From Viridibacillus arenosi (GTDB lineage: Bacteria > Bacillota > Bacilli > Bacillales_A > Planococcaceae), in assembly GCF_001955655.1 (NCBI RefSeq), contig NZ_MSPW01000008.1, positions 62,001-126,000 of the forward strand: a stretch of 64,000 nt of DNA. The letters are read 5' to 3'. Below, one piece after another: positions 17,081-24,956 of the stretch (position 1 is its first letter; each line of letters opens with the position of its first letter). Position numbers and translations under genes: made by a program. The notes under the pieces are model-generated. The model was not told the origin of the DNA. It worked only from the letters and a program-made list of their open reading frames with translations, and searched no databases.

Positions 17081-17636
17081 ATTATTTGAAGCACAAGCAG
17101 TATTAGATCGTGATATTGAATTACGTCACCCGGTGGAAGATGGAGAAGACCGATTGAGTAAAAAGATTCTTGCTTTACTAGTAGAACTTGGTGAGTGCGC
17201 TAATGAATTTAGAGGATTCAAATTTTGGAGCAATGACCAGGAACCGAGGACAATTAAAAAGCATTATGCAGATGATATGGGAGCACATTTCGTTTGGAAA
17301 ACAACAAATCCACTTTTAGAAGAATACGTCGATTGCCTTCATTTTATTTTGAGTATTGGGAATGACCTTGAAATATTAAATATCACAGCAATAGAGCCGT
17401 TACTTAGATTCGAATCATATCCTAATCGTACAGTTATGTTTGTCTATTCTAAATTGTATAGGGAAGTAACAATAATGCTGAATGAAGAAAAAAGTGTTGC
17501 TTGGGAGAGTTACCATTATGTGCTTCAGTGGTTCTTAGAATTAGGTTGGCTATTAGGCTTCACTTGGGAACAAATCGAACAAGCCTACTACGATAAAAAT
17601 AAGATTAATTTTGAACGTCAGAAGAGTGGATATTGA
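17067..17636 (+). CDS. Dimeric dUTPase (dUTPase_2)
   Basis: 189 residues. Motif EDRLSKKILALLVELGECAN contains the ExxE metal pair (Glu40, Glu43), followed by FKFW and EEYVDCLHFILSIG with a second acidic pair. These are signatures of the all-alpha dUTPase/dUDPase family, which keeps uracil out of phage DNA. The start is the ATG after GGAGG, overlapping the previous gene by 14 bp. Confidence 0.88.
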   Translation: MNLTKLFEAQAVLDRDIELRHPVEDGEDRLSKKILALLVELGECANEFRGFKFWSNDQEPRTIKKHYADDMGAHFVWKTTNPLLEEYVDCLHFILSIGNDLEILNITAIEPLLRFESYPNRTVMFVYSKLYREVTIMLNEEKSVAWESYHYVLQWFLELGWLLGFTWEQIEQAYYDKNKINFERQKSGY

Positions 17637-17672
17637 TGTAATTGAACAATCATATATTTTTTGCTTGTAAAA

Positions 17673-17686
17673 AGAACGTATGCTCG
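17673..17686. promoter_or_regulatory. Imperfect LexA-like box
   Basis: GAAC-GTAT-GCTC differs at one base from the Bacillus LexA core GAAC-N4-GTTC. It lies in the 184-bp gap before the late regulator. Only a weak candidate. Confidence 0.25.
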
Positions 17687-17820
17687 CGTATATGAGGTTT
17701 TAATGCTAGATTGGTATATTTTATCATCGAAAGTTTAAAACCTCTCAGAGCGACTGATTTGAACGAATAACGATATGTCTATAGTTCGGTAGGAATAAAT
17801 AAGAAAGGTAGGTGGTGAAC

Positions 17821-18261
17821 ATGTATGAGTGGTTGAAAAATTATCATAGTCTTTATGATGAAATATCCTACCTTGAATTCAACTTAGAACAATCAGAAAG
17901 AGAATTAAAACGGTGGACAAGTGGAGATCTATGGGGAGTTAAACTTACCGAGAAATCAAATGGTGCAAAATTAGAAGATATTATACAAAGGATTTCAAAC
18001 GAACTTAATCACAAACAAGCACAGATGAACGACCTTATGAATTTAGTCGATACATTTAAAGGAATGAACCAGAGGATATTAAAACTAAAGTATGTGGACG
18101 GTATGACACTTGAAGAAGTAGCTGAAGAACTAGGGTACAGCGCCAGTCATATAAAAAAGCGTCATGCAGAAATCATGCGAACTATTCAATTTGTAGATGA
18201 TTTCCAGGAGGGTTCACAAAAGGTTCACTCCTCGAATGTATCGAAAGTATATACAAACTAA
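17821..18261 (+). CDS. Sigma-70 region 4-like late regulator
   Basis: 146 residues. A helical N-terminal part is followed by a region-4 type helix-turn-helix (RILKLKYVDGMTLEEVAEELGYSASHIKKRHAEIMRT). This is the layout of ArpU/DUF1492-like activators that switch on late genes. It is the last early gene before the packaging module, as expected. Start at the ATG behind AGGTGG; a GTG 9 bp earlier is possible. Confidence 0.8.
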   Translation: MYEWLKNYHSLYDEISYLEFNLEQSERELKRWTSGDLWGVKLTEKSNGAKLEDIIQRISNELNHKQAQMNDLMNLVDTFKGMNQRILKLKYVDGMTLEEVAEELGYSASHIKKRHAEIMRTIQFVDDFQEGSQKVHSSNVSKVYTN

Positions 18262-18328
18262 TTTATAGTGGTAATTGTAAGTTGTTGTGAAAGACAATTT
18301 ACAGGTATTTGATTTCCTCCTTTATTGG

Positions 18329-18354
18329 GCCACTCTTGATTGGGTGGTCTTTTG
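18329..18354 (+). terminator. Terminator after late regulator
   Basis: CCACTC / GGGTGG stem with a 6-base loop, followed by TCTTTTG. It separates the early operon from the moron region. Confidence 0.7.
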
Positions 18355-18431
18355 TTATGAATATCATATTTGTATTAATGACAGATAGTCTGTTTTTACG
18401 TATGATTGATAAAAAAAGAGGATGAATACAA

Positions 18432-19298
18432 TTGGATATTTACAATCAGTGTCACAGTGCAAGTTATTTAAAGCCCTTTTTTAACGATTTCGTAGTTTCA
18501 TATTTAGATAAATATTATATCGAAGGGGTACAGACTGCTAATCCTCAGAATGAGGTAGAAGAGAGAGCTTTAACTTTTTTTGTTAAAACTATTAGTAGTG
18601 TTAAATCTATAAATAATCTTTTTTTATTAGGTGATATAGTTTCTGCTAGAATTTTAATAAGAAGCTTATTTGAACTAATAGTTTTAATGAAAAAAATTAA
18701 TAAAGATAAAGAGGAATTTGTTAGGTTTTCTAAAGCGTATGGAAAATTTAAGAGTATAGATGCTAGTAAGATTCAATTAGAAGAAATTAAAAATAAGGGG
18801 GAGTATTTTGAGGCTTTTTATACAGAGGCAGAGCTAACAGCTAATTTGGTTAATTTAAAAAGAGAAATTGAAGAATTAGGCTTTTTATCAACTTGGAATA
18901 AAACGGAAGGGCGTCCCAAAGTAGAAGGTTATTTTGAAATAAAACAGATGGCTATTGATGTGGACATGGAGAATTTGTATAGTACTACTTATAAAAATTT
19001 ATGCTTCGATACTCATACTTCTAGTAATCATTTTTATAAGTATATTTTCCAAGATGTGAGTGGAAATAAATTATTAAATTTACATCCATATTTACACGAA
19101 TTAGATTTAATGATTTATACAACTTGTAGCGTTTTGATTGGCTTTTTTGAATGCTCGGAAGATTTACTAAGAATAGATCGAAAATGTACTGCTAACATGC
19201 AATTTCAAAAGTTAATTGAGATCTCATTTATCTTGAAGGATAAGTTATTAGAACAGGGGCATTTGAAGAAAAACGGAATAATAGCACCAATACGATAG
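18432..19298 (+). CDS. DUF5677-like accessory protein
   Basis: 288 residues, TTG start behind AGAGGATG. Family-like segments are SARILIRSLFELIVLMKKI (about 75-95) and LCFDTHTSSNHFYKY (about 195-210). DUF5677 proteins occur in defence islands and prophages; their action is unknown. The gene stands alone between two terminators and is more AT-rich than its neighbours, which fits a moron. A role in excluding other phages is only inferred. Confidence 0.68.
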   Translation: MDIYNQCHSASYLKPFFNDFVVSYLDKYYIEGVQTANPQNEVEERALTFFVKTISSVKSINNLFLLGDIVSARILIRSLFELIVLMKKINKDKEEFVRFSKAYGKFKSIDASKIQLEEIKNKGEYFEAFYTEAELTANLVNLKREIEELGFLSTWNKTEGRPKVEGYFEIKQMAIDVDMENLYSTTYKNLCFDTHTSSNHFYKYIFQDVSGNKLLNLHPYLHELDLMIYTTCSVLIGFFECSEDLLRIDRKCTANMQFQKLIEISFILKDKLLEQGHLKKNGIIAPIR

Positions 19299-19319
19299 CA
19301 TCTCAGTGAGATGCTTTTT
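19298..19319 (+). terminator. Terminator after DUF5677 gene
   Basis: GCATCTC-AGT-GAGATGC followed by TTTTTC. It begins at the last base of the stop codon. Confidence 0.85.
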
Positions 19320-19345
19320 CTTATGCCTCAATACAGCCACATGAT
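19313..19345. repeat. 33-bp direct repeat, copy 1
   Basis: From GCTTTTTCTTATGCC to ACATGAT, identical to 21209-21241. The pair brackets a 1.86-kb cassette with a small protein, a lipoprotein and a secreted protein. Confidence 0.9.
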
Positions 19346-19399
19346 GAAGTATGTGGAGTAGGTTAATGCTCTGTAAAAGATTTTAAGATTTAGAGGGAG

Positions 19400-19615
19400 A
19401 TGATGAAAGTGAATTCATATTTGAAATTCTTAAATGATTGTATACAGGAATGTGAGTGTAATATACAAGAAGCTGAAGAGCGTTTAACTAAAGGAGTTGT
19501 GCCATTTGCTGAGATTAAAGACACAAAAGAATTTTTAGAAGAATGGCGAGAAGAATTAAATGATTTGAAACAAAGAAGAGAATATGAAACTGAATCTAAC
19601 TTAACATTATATTAA
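19400..19615 (+). CDS. Small coiled-coil protein
   Basis: 71 residues, acidic, helical (NDCIQECECNIQEAEERL, EEWREELNDLKQRRE). No family. Good AGGGAGATG ribosome site. First gene inside the direct-repeat cassette. Confidence 0.6.
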   Translation: MMKVNSYLKFLNDCIQECECNIQEAEERLTKGVVPFAEIKDTKEFLEEWREELNDLKQRREYETESNLTLY

Positions 19616-19620
19616 GTTAA

Positions 19621-19743
19621 GAAGAAGCGATAGAAACTATTGCAAATCCGTATTACGATGGTAATGTCAAAAAGCGTTTTGAAATGCACGAGAAATTAAA
19701 TTTTCTATTTAGGGCAGTCTTTGCTGCCCCTTTTTGTATATAG
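19621..19743 (+). pseudogene. Possible 3' gene remnant
   Basis: An open frame without start codon reads EEAIETIANPYYDGNVKKRF, then MHEKLNFLF, and runs into a terminator. The composition is protein-like, so it may be the tail of a deleted gene, but no homologue is recognised. Confidence 0.3.
19712..19735 (+). terminator. Rho-independent terminator
   Basis: GGGCAG-TCTTTG-CTGCCC followed by CTTTTTG. Confidence 0.85.
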
Positions 19744-19782
19744 GAATAATTAAAGGATTAAACAATTAAACAATGTTATTAA

Positions 19783-20166
19783 CTAATTCTTTAAAATGAA
19801 TTCTTCTTTTTCACCATTCCATTCGATAGTGAAAATTATTTCGCTATCTTTATTGAGAAAATCACAACCACCACATGAACTAGGTGAATTGCTTTCTAAG
19901 GTTCCAGATTCTGATAATTTTTTTATTATTGGACCTTGAAGACTATTTTCACTTTGAAATGAAAATGAAATATCTTTATTTTTTAGGTTCTCTAAGTTTT
20001 CGCCTTCGTACTTTATTTTATAGCTTTTCAATTCTTGATCACCATTTTTTTGGGTAAATACTTCTGCATGCCAGTTATTACTATCACCTTTGTAATAAAA
20101 GTCATTTTTGGATTGGCAACTTGTTAAAATAAATGCAGATACTAGTATCAACAATATTTTTTTCAT
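19783..20166 (-). CDS. Putative lipoprotein
   Basis: 127 residues with a classical lipoprotein signal: MKKILLILVSAFILTSC, lipobox LTSC. The mature part is small, polar and beta-rich, with a SSCGGC cysteine cluster that may bind metal or form a disulfide. No family recognised. Minus strand in a rightward prophage, so expressed from its own promoter, probably in the lysogen. It could alter the cell surface; this is inferred from location. Confidence 0.68.
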   Translation of the reverse strand: MKKILLILVSAFILTSCQSKNDFYYKGDSNNWHAEVFTQKNGDQELKSYKIKYEGENLENLKNKDISFSFQSENSLQGPIIKKLSESGTLESNSPSSCGGCDFLNKDSEIIFTIEWNGEKEEFILKN

Positions 20167-20208
20167 GTATATTCCTCCTTGTGAAATTTGTTGAATATTA
20201 CGGAATTA

Positions 20209-20248
20209 ATATTGTTATAGTATAAACTATATTGTTATAGTATAACCT
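20209..20248. repeat. 20-bp tandem duplication
   Basis: Two adjacent 20-bp units ATATTGTTATAGTATAAACT differ at one base. They lie upstream of both the lipoprotein (minus) and the secreted protein (plus), so may be duplicated promoter or regulator-binding sequence. Confidence 0.6.
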
Positions 20249-20421
20249 ATTTGGTTAAATTTCACATCTCATATCATGAATGAAAGAAAATTTATTCCTC
20301 TATCTCACAATATTGGTTAATGAATACATATTTGTATTATTTAAAACATATTTGCAATTATTGGATTGATATACTACAATTGTAATTGCAACAAGAAACT
20401 ACATAAAAGGTGGAGAAAAAA

Positions 20422-21159
20422 ATGAAAAAAGTTTTTTTAAGTTTGTTTAGTCTAGCAATTATATTTTTGTTAGGAGGAAATATTGAGGCAAACGCAATGT
20501 CCAAAGAAAAAAGTTTAGACGAATTATATGAGGATGCCAAAAATGGCATATCTGATTTATCAGAAGTAGAAATGGAGAAAATGATTGGGAAAAATAAAGT
20601 AATTATTACACCTTTACCAGAACAAAATAACTTTTCTACATTTAATATGAATAATTTAACTTCAGATGTGTCGCCAATTGTTGATACATATAGTACGGCT
20701 CAAATCGTAGAATCAGGTACTGATTCTGAAATTGCTGCAGTTACTTCATTCTATGATATTTCATTTGAAACAGATAAAAATCAAAATTTAATTAATACTT
20801 TTGGAATAGCAACTCAGCCAGGCAATGTTACAGATAGTAAAAAAGCTGTAAGAGCTTACTCAACAATATATGTTGAAAGTACAACTGCAGGTAAAAGATT
20901 AACAAAAGCTACTGGTGGATGGACAAAACTAGATACATCAGTTGCTTTATCCGATAGAAAAGTAGTTTACGGCACGGCAGGTATTCCACATTCAAATAAT
21001 GGCACTTTAAAGCCTTCAAGTGATACATTCAGTATTACACCTTCTCCTGCACATACATTTGTTAATACGAGTGTGTCATATGCTATTGGAATGAATTCAA
21101 CAGCTACAATTAGATACAGTAGTTCTAGTTGGAGTGTTTATCTTCTAAATAACTACTAA
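20422..21159 (+). CDS. Secreted moron protein
   Basis: 245 residues. Signal peptide MKKVFLSLFSLAIIFLLGG with cleavage likely after ANA (about residue 27). The mature protein is Ser/Thr-rich and beta-rich with no recognised family; the final 90 residues (from IYVESTTAGKRLT) look like one beta-sandwich domain. ATG at 20422 follows AAGGTGGAG. Being exported and alone in its unit, it is a candidate lysogenic-conversion factor. Confidence 0.68.
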   Translation: MKKVFLSLFSLAIIFLLGGNIEANAMSKEKSLDELYEDAKNGISDLSEVEMEKMIGKNKVIITPLPEQNNFSTFNMNNLTSDVSPIVDTYSTAQIVESGTDSEIAAVTSFYDISFETDKNQNLINTFGIATQPGNVTDSKKAVRAYSTIYVESTTAGKRLTKATGGWTKLDTSVALSDRKVVYGTAGIPHSNNGTLKPSSDTFSITPSPAHTFVNTSVSYAIGMNSTATIRYSSSSWSVYLLNNY

Positions 21160-21191
21160 TTCCATGTTAATAAAAATGGAGTAATTTAAGT

Positions 21192-21214
21192 CACATCTAA
21201 CCGGTGTGGCTTTT
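21192..21214 (+). terminator. Terminator after secreted protein
   Basis: CACATC-TAACC-GGTGTG stem followed by GCTTTTTC. Nearly the same terminator occurs at 40999-41025, including the following TATGCC, so this intergenic module is repeated in the prophage. Confidence 0.75.
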
Positions 21215-21241
21215 TCTTATGCCTCAATACAGCCACATGAT
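21209..21241. repeat. 33-bp direct repeat, copy 2
   Basis: Identical to 19313-19345. In both places it starts in the T tract of a terminator. Confidence 0.9.
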
Positions 21242-21329
21242 ACACCTCAATGGGTAATCAGGACTGTTAGTATCGTGTGTCTGTGTGGATGTATAAATTC
21301 AATTATGAGTCGTAGAAAGGAGATTTCAA

Positions 21330-21713
21330 ATGCCAGTTTTAATTAAGGATTCTCAATCTCGAAAATCAATTCTTGTTTCGTGTGATCATTGCCATTCTCC
21401 ATTTGAACTTTCAAATTACAAAAAGGAATCTGTAATTCTAAATCAGAATCCATTATCTAATCCGCAATCTGTGGATGGCATCAACAAAGACATCGAGCAC
21501 ATTTACTTTAACTGTCCATCATGTGGTCATGCATACACATGCTATTACACTGATGAACATATCAGAGCTATGCAAGCTAACCTAAGGAAGGTGCAGCGTA
21601 AGCAGTCACACAGACCAACAGCAGCTAAGGCTAGACAAGCTAACGAACTGCACCAATCCATCAAGCAAGCCATGCAGTTGCTACGCATACAGGTGGAGAC
21701 GCATGACAAGTAA
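21330..21713 (+). CDS. Zinc-finger phage protein before HNH
   Basis: 127 residues. Two CxxC pairs (CDHCHS near 19, CPSCGH near 64) suggest one zinc site. The second half is basic and helical. It overlaps the HNH gene by 11 bp. Similar small Zn proteins sit just before HNH genes in cos-type phages; the role in packaging is inferred. Confidence 0.65.
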   Translation: MPVLIKDSQSRKSILVSCDHCHSPFELSNYKKESVILNQNPLSNPQSVDGINKDIEHIYFNCPSCGHAYTCYYTDEHIRAMQANLRKVQRKQSHRPTAAKARQANELHQSIKQAMQLLRIQVETHDK

Positions 21714-22068
21714 ACCACTGAAACCATGTAACAAACCTAACTGTGGACAGCTAACAACCACTCGCTACTGTGAAGCTCACACAACAGAGACAACGAATGA
21801 TAACCGTTACTATGATAAACATCATCGAGATAAACGTTCCAACTCTTTCTATCATTCAACCGCATGGCGAAAGGCTAGACAGTTAGCAATACTTGAAAGC
21901 CATGGTATGTGTGTATCTTGCTTCAATGACAACAGGTTAGTTCCTGGTTACATTGTTGACCATATCATTCCGATAAAGGTTAATTGGTTGAAGCGCTTGG
22001 ACTTAGATAACCTACAGTATCTCTGCTTAAGTTGTCACAACAAGAAGACATTCGAAGATAAAAAATAA
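21703..22068 (+). CDS. HNH endonuclease
   Basis: 121 residues. The HNH core is visible: WRKARQLAILESHGMCVSC, then VDHIIPIK (catalytic His) and NLQYLCLSCHNKKT. In HK97-like cos phages an HNH protein next to the terminase genes is required for cutting the cos site. The location directly before the terminase small subunit supports this. Confidence 0.93.
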   Translation: MTSKPLKPCNKPNCGQLTTTRYCEAHTTETTNDNRYYDKHHRDKRSNSFYHSTAWRKARQLAILESHGMCVSCFNDNRLVPGYIVDHIIPIKVNWLKRLDLDNLQYLCLSCHNKKTFEDKK

Positions 22069-22132
22069 ATTAATATATTTTTATTTTATTTCTTTGGATA
22101 GTTATTTTTATATTTTTACAGGTAAAAGTGAT

Positions 22133-22140
22133 AGCCCCCC
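22133..22140. other. Candidate cos region
   Basis: A C6 run in the otherwise AT-rich gap between HNH and terminase small subunit, where cos sites of this phage type usually lie. The exact ends cannot be read from an integrated prophage. Confidence 0.35.
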
Positions 22141-22239
22141 TACTTTAATTGTGTGAAAAATAAACACAAATTAACCGCATGGGAGTTTTCATCGCAGAAA
22201 AACCCGTTTTTGAATATTTTTTTGAAGGAGGTGATAGTG

Positions 22240-22761
22240 ATGGCTGGACGAAATAAACAACCTTTGCAAGTGATCCAAGGAAAAGGGGTATCGAAGCATT
22301 TAACAAAAGAAGAAATTAAAAAGCGTGAATCCCACGAAACCGCGATGCGTGGGGATATTGATAAGGTGAAACCACCGTCATATTTAACGGCTGCACAAAA
22401 GAAAGAGTTTAACGAAATAGCAGAAGAATTAATGAAACTTAATATTTTTAGCAACTTAGATGTGGACTCTTTAGCACGATATTTGGACTCAAAACATCAA
22501 TATTTACAGCTAATTAAGGATATGAAAAAGATAAAAGCCACTGAAGTCGTTAAAACAGAGTCGGGAAAATCTGTAACGATTGCTAATGATGATTATCCAA
22601 AATTGATACGAACAAAAAATACATTGTTTACTGAATGCAGAACTGCAGCTAGTGACTTGGGCCTTACTATCACCTCGCGTCTGAAATTGATTATTCCCTC
22701 ACCACCATCAACTGTGGGAGAAAAAACGGAAGCAGAGAAACGGTTTGGTAATCGCTTATGA
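22240..22761 (+). CDS. terS: Terminase small subunit (P27 family)
   Basis: 173 residues, start ATG behind GAAGGAGGTG. It begins MAGRNKQPLQVIQGKG, typical of P27-type small terminases, followed by a helical DNA-recognition region (LTAAQKKEFNEIAEEL) and an oligomerisation region. It recognises phage DNA for packaging together with the large subunit, whose start it overlaps by 4 bp. Confidence 0.9.
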   Translation: MAGRNKQPLQVIQGKGVSKHLTKEEIKKRESHETAMRGDIDKVKPPSYLTAAQKKEFNEIAEELMKLNIFSNLDVDSLARYLDSKHQYLQLIKDMKKIKATEVVKTESGKSVTIANDDYPKLIRTKNTLFTECRTAASDLGLTITSRLKLIIPSPPSTVGEKTEAEKRFGNRL

Positions 22762-24443
22762 GTGTACTTGAAAGAGTATTTGCCTACTGCGATGACATTT
22801 TAGAAGGTCGCATAAAGGCTTGCATAAAACATAAATGGGCAGTAAAACGATTCCTGAAAGATTATGAGGATTGTCAAAATGATGACAGTCCTTTTTATTT
22901 TGATGAAGAGGAAGGCGAAGATTTTTATTATTGGGCACTTGAATTTCATCATGTGGAAGGTGTGCTCGCTGAACAGCCTGTAGAGTTAACTGATTTTCAA
23001 TTGTTCATCAGCGTCAACATTTTCTGTTTCAAGAAGAAATCAAATGGTGCTCGTCGATTCCGTAAGGTTTACATTCAATTGGCCCGTAAAAATGCAAAGT
23101 CACAATTCTTAGCAATCATTGCTTCTTACATCACTTTCTTAGGTGATGAGAAACAGCGAGCATATATAGCTGGTTGGCAAAAAGATCAATCCGATGAGGT
23201 GTATGAAGCTGTTCGAGATGGAATTGCATCATCAAAGTTACTTGACGGCAAATGGAAAGAGGCTTATGGAAAGATTGAGGTTTTTAATAATAGATCCGTT
23301 ATCGTCCCTCTATCTCGTGAGACTAGAAAGACTGGTGATGGTAAGAATCCATCTGTAGGAATTGTGGATGAGTATCATGCTCATCAAACTTCTGAAATAT
23401 ACGATGTATTACAGTCTGGGATGGTTGCTCGTAAAGAACCTTTAATGGTTGTTATTACAACAGCAGGATTTGATTTAAGTCGTCCATGTTTCACTGAATA
23501 CGAATATGTCAGTCGTATATTAGATCCGAATGATGACATTGAAAATGATGATTACTTTGCTATCATCTGTGAACTTGATGAAGGCGATGACATCAAAGAT
23601 GAATCAAACTGGATTAAGGCCAATCCAATTGTAGCTACTTATGAAGAGGGTCTTGAATCGATTCGTTCTGATTTAAGAACAGCTTTAGACGTTCCAGAAA
23701 AAATGCGTTCTTTCATGACCAAAACCATGAACATATGGGTGGATATGAAGGAAGGTGGCTATATGTCATCCGCAAAATGGAAGGCATGTGAAGTCACTGA
23801 AATGGACACTTCAGAATTTGATGTTTATATAGGTGTGGATTTATCAAAGAAGATTGACTTAACTTCAGCAGGGTTTGTATTCCCAACAGATTACGGCTTC
23901 CATGTTGAACAACATTCATTTATGCCTGAAGAGGCACTTGCGGAAAGACGTGTTAAGGATAAGGTTCCTTATGATCATTGGATTGAAAAAGGTTGGTTAG
24001 ATGTTACACCAGGAGCTGTAGTAGATTACTCATTTGTAGAAAATTGGATTGTGAATGAAATAGAAGCGAATGGTTGGAATCCGATTATGCTTTGCTATGA
24101 TCCATGGGGGGCTACTCAGTTTGCACAAAACATGACTGAAAAGGGCTTTGTATGTGTCGAAATCAGACAAGGTTATGGAACATTATCAGAGCCAACTAAA
24201 GATTTTCGTGAGGCAGTCTATCAAGGCGATGTGACTCATGTTGGTGACAAAGTATTATCCTGGGCATTCGGAAATGCTATAGCTGAAATGGATGGAAACG
24301 AAAATATTAAACTGTCCAAAAAGAAATCACGTGAGCGGATAGATCCTGCAGCAGCAGTTATCAATGCATTTGTACAAGCTAAATTTGCTGAAGTGAATAC
24401 AGGTGATGGGAATATCAGTTTTATTTCTATTAATGATTTATAA
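22758..24443 (+). CDS. terL: Terminase large subunit
   Basis: 561 residues. The ATPase part has the deviant Walker A ARKNAKS (about 108-114) and Walker B VGIVDEYHAH (about 199-208) of the Terminase_1 family. The C-terminal RNase H-like nuclease starts with IGVDLSKK (about 357-364) and has further acidic residues in CYDPWG. It powers DNA translocation into the prohead and cuts the concatemer. Confidence 0.96.
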   Translation: MSVLERVFAYCDDILEGRIKACIKHKWAVKRFLKDYEDCQNDDSPFYFDEEEGEDFYYWALEFHHVEGVLAEQPVELTDFQLFISVNIFCFKKKSNGARRFRKVYIQLARKNAKSQFLAIIASYITFLGDEKQRAYIAGWQKDQSDEVYEAVRDGIASSKLLDGKWKEAYGKIEVFNNRSVIVPLSRETRKTGDGKNPSVGIVDEYHAHQTSEIYDVLQSGMVARKEPLMVVITTAGFDLSRPCFTEYEYVSRILDPNDDIENDDYFAIICELDEGDDIKDESNWIKANPIVATYEEGLESIRSDLRTALDVPEKMRSFMTKTMNIWVDMKEGGYMSSAKWKACEVTEMDTSEFDVYIGVDLSKKIDLTSAGFVFPTDYGFHVEQHSFMPEEALAERRVKDKVPYDHWIEKGWLDVTPGAVVDYSFVENWIVNEIEANGWNPIMLCYDPWGATQFAQNMTEKGFVCVEIRQGYGTLSEPTKDFREAVYQGDVTHVGDKVLSWAFGNAIAEMDGNENIKLSKKKSRERIDPAAAVINAFVQAKFAEVNTGDGNISFISINDL

Positions 24444-24460
24444 GAGAGGATGAATAAAAA

Positions 24461-24733
24461 ATGAGTAATACATGTTTTAAGTGTGGTAAGTCAGAAGTCA
24501 TGACAGAGTTTTGTAGTGATTGTTTGTTAGGTACAAGTAAGATAGAAAACAATTTCAAATACCATTCACCAAAAGAAGGACAACCGAAAAAATATGAGGA
24601 TATTCGGGAGAAAGCGAAAGAATTAGCATATTTAATTGATGAATTATGTCCTAACAGTCGAGAAAAATCAGTAGCAATGACTGAACTTGAAACAGCAGTT
24701 ATGTGGGCGAATGCATCAATCGCTCGTAATTAA
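24461..24733 (+). CDS. Zinc ribbon plus Acb2-like hairpin protein
   Basis: 90 residues. Residues 5-21 carry two CxxC pairs (CFKCGKS, CSDC), a zinc ribbon. Residues 42-90 form a helical hairpin ending PNSREKSVAMTELETAVMWA then NASIARN. This matches the Acb2/Tad1 hairpin pattern, in which a Ser-Arg-Glu turn and LExAxMWA helix occur in proteins that bind cyclic nucleotide signals of CBASS or Thoeris. A sponge function is inferred, and other hairpin proteins of unknown role share the motif. It lies between terminase and portal with its own RBS and terminator. Confidence 0.65.
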   Translation: MSNTCFKCGKSEVMTEFCSDCLLGTSKIENNFKYHSPKEGQPKKYEDIREKAKELAYLIDELCPNSREKSVAMTELETAVMWANASIARN

Positions 24734-24736
24734 TAT

Positions 24737-24760
24737 AGTCACTCAATAGAGTGGCTTTTT
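24737..24760 (+). terminator. Terminator after Acb2-like gene
   Basis: AGTCACTC-AATA-GAGTGGCT (one G-U) followed by TTTTT. Confidence 0.8.
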
Positions 24761-24806
24761 ATTATGCCATCTGCAACATCAACTGTGGAGGAAAGTAGGT
24801 GAAACC

Positions 24807-24956
24807 GTGAAGCGACTAATTAACTGGGTACAAAAACTATTTAAAAAGAAACAGCCATATAACCCACTTCCACATCGAGAAGTACACTTAATCAACAACG
24901 ACAGCAGCTGGTATCGTAAAACCTTCGAGCGACCGCGGAAGGTGGTGAAAAAATGA
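24807..24956 (+). CDS. Small basic protein before portal
   Basis: 49 residues, GTG start (MKRLINWVQKLFKKKQPYNP), amphipathic basic helix then a polar tail. Overlaps the portal start by 4 bp (ATGA). Unknown function; its overlap suggests coupling to portal translation. Confidence 0.6.
   Translation: MKRLINWVQKLFKKKQPYNPLPHREVHLINNDSSWYRKTFERPRKVVKK

Noticed and set aside
17673..17686. LexA box before the late regulator
   Set aside because: One core base is wrong, and late genes are not expected to be directly SOS-controlled. Kept only as a low-confidence site.
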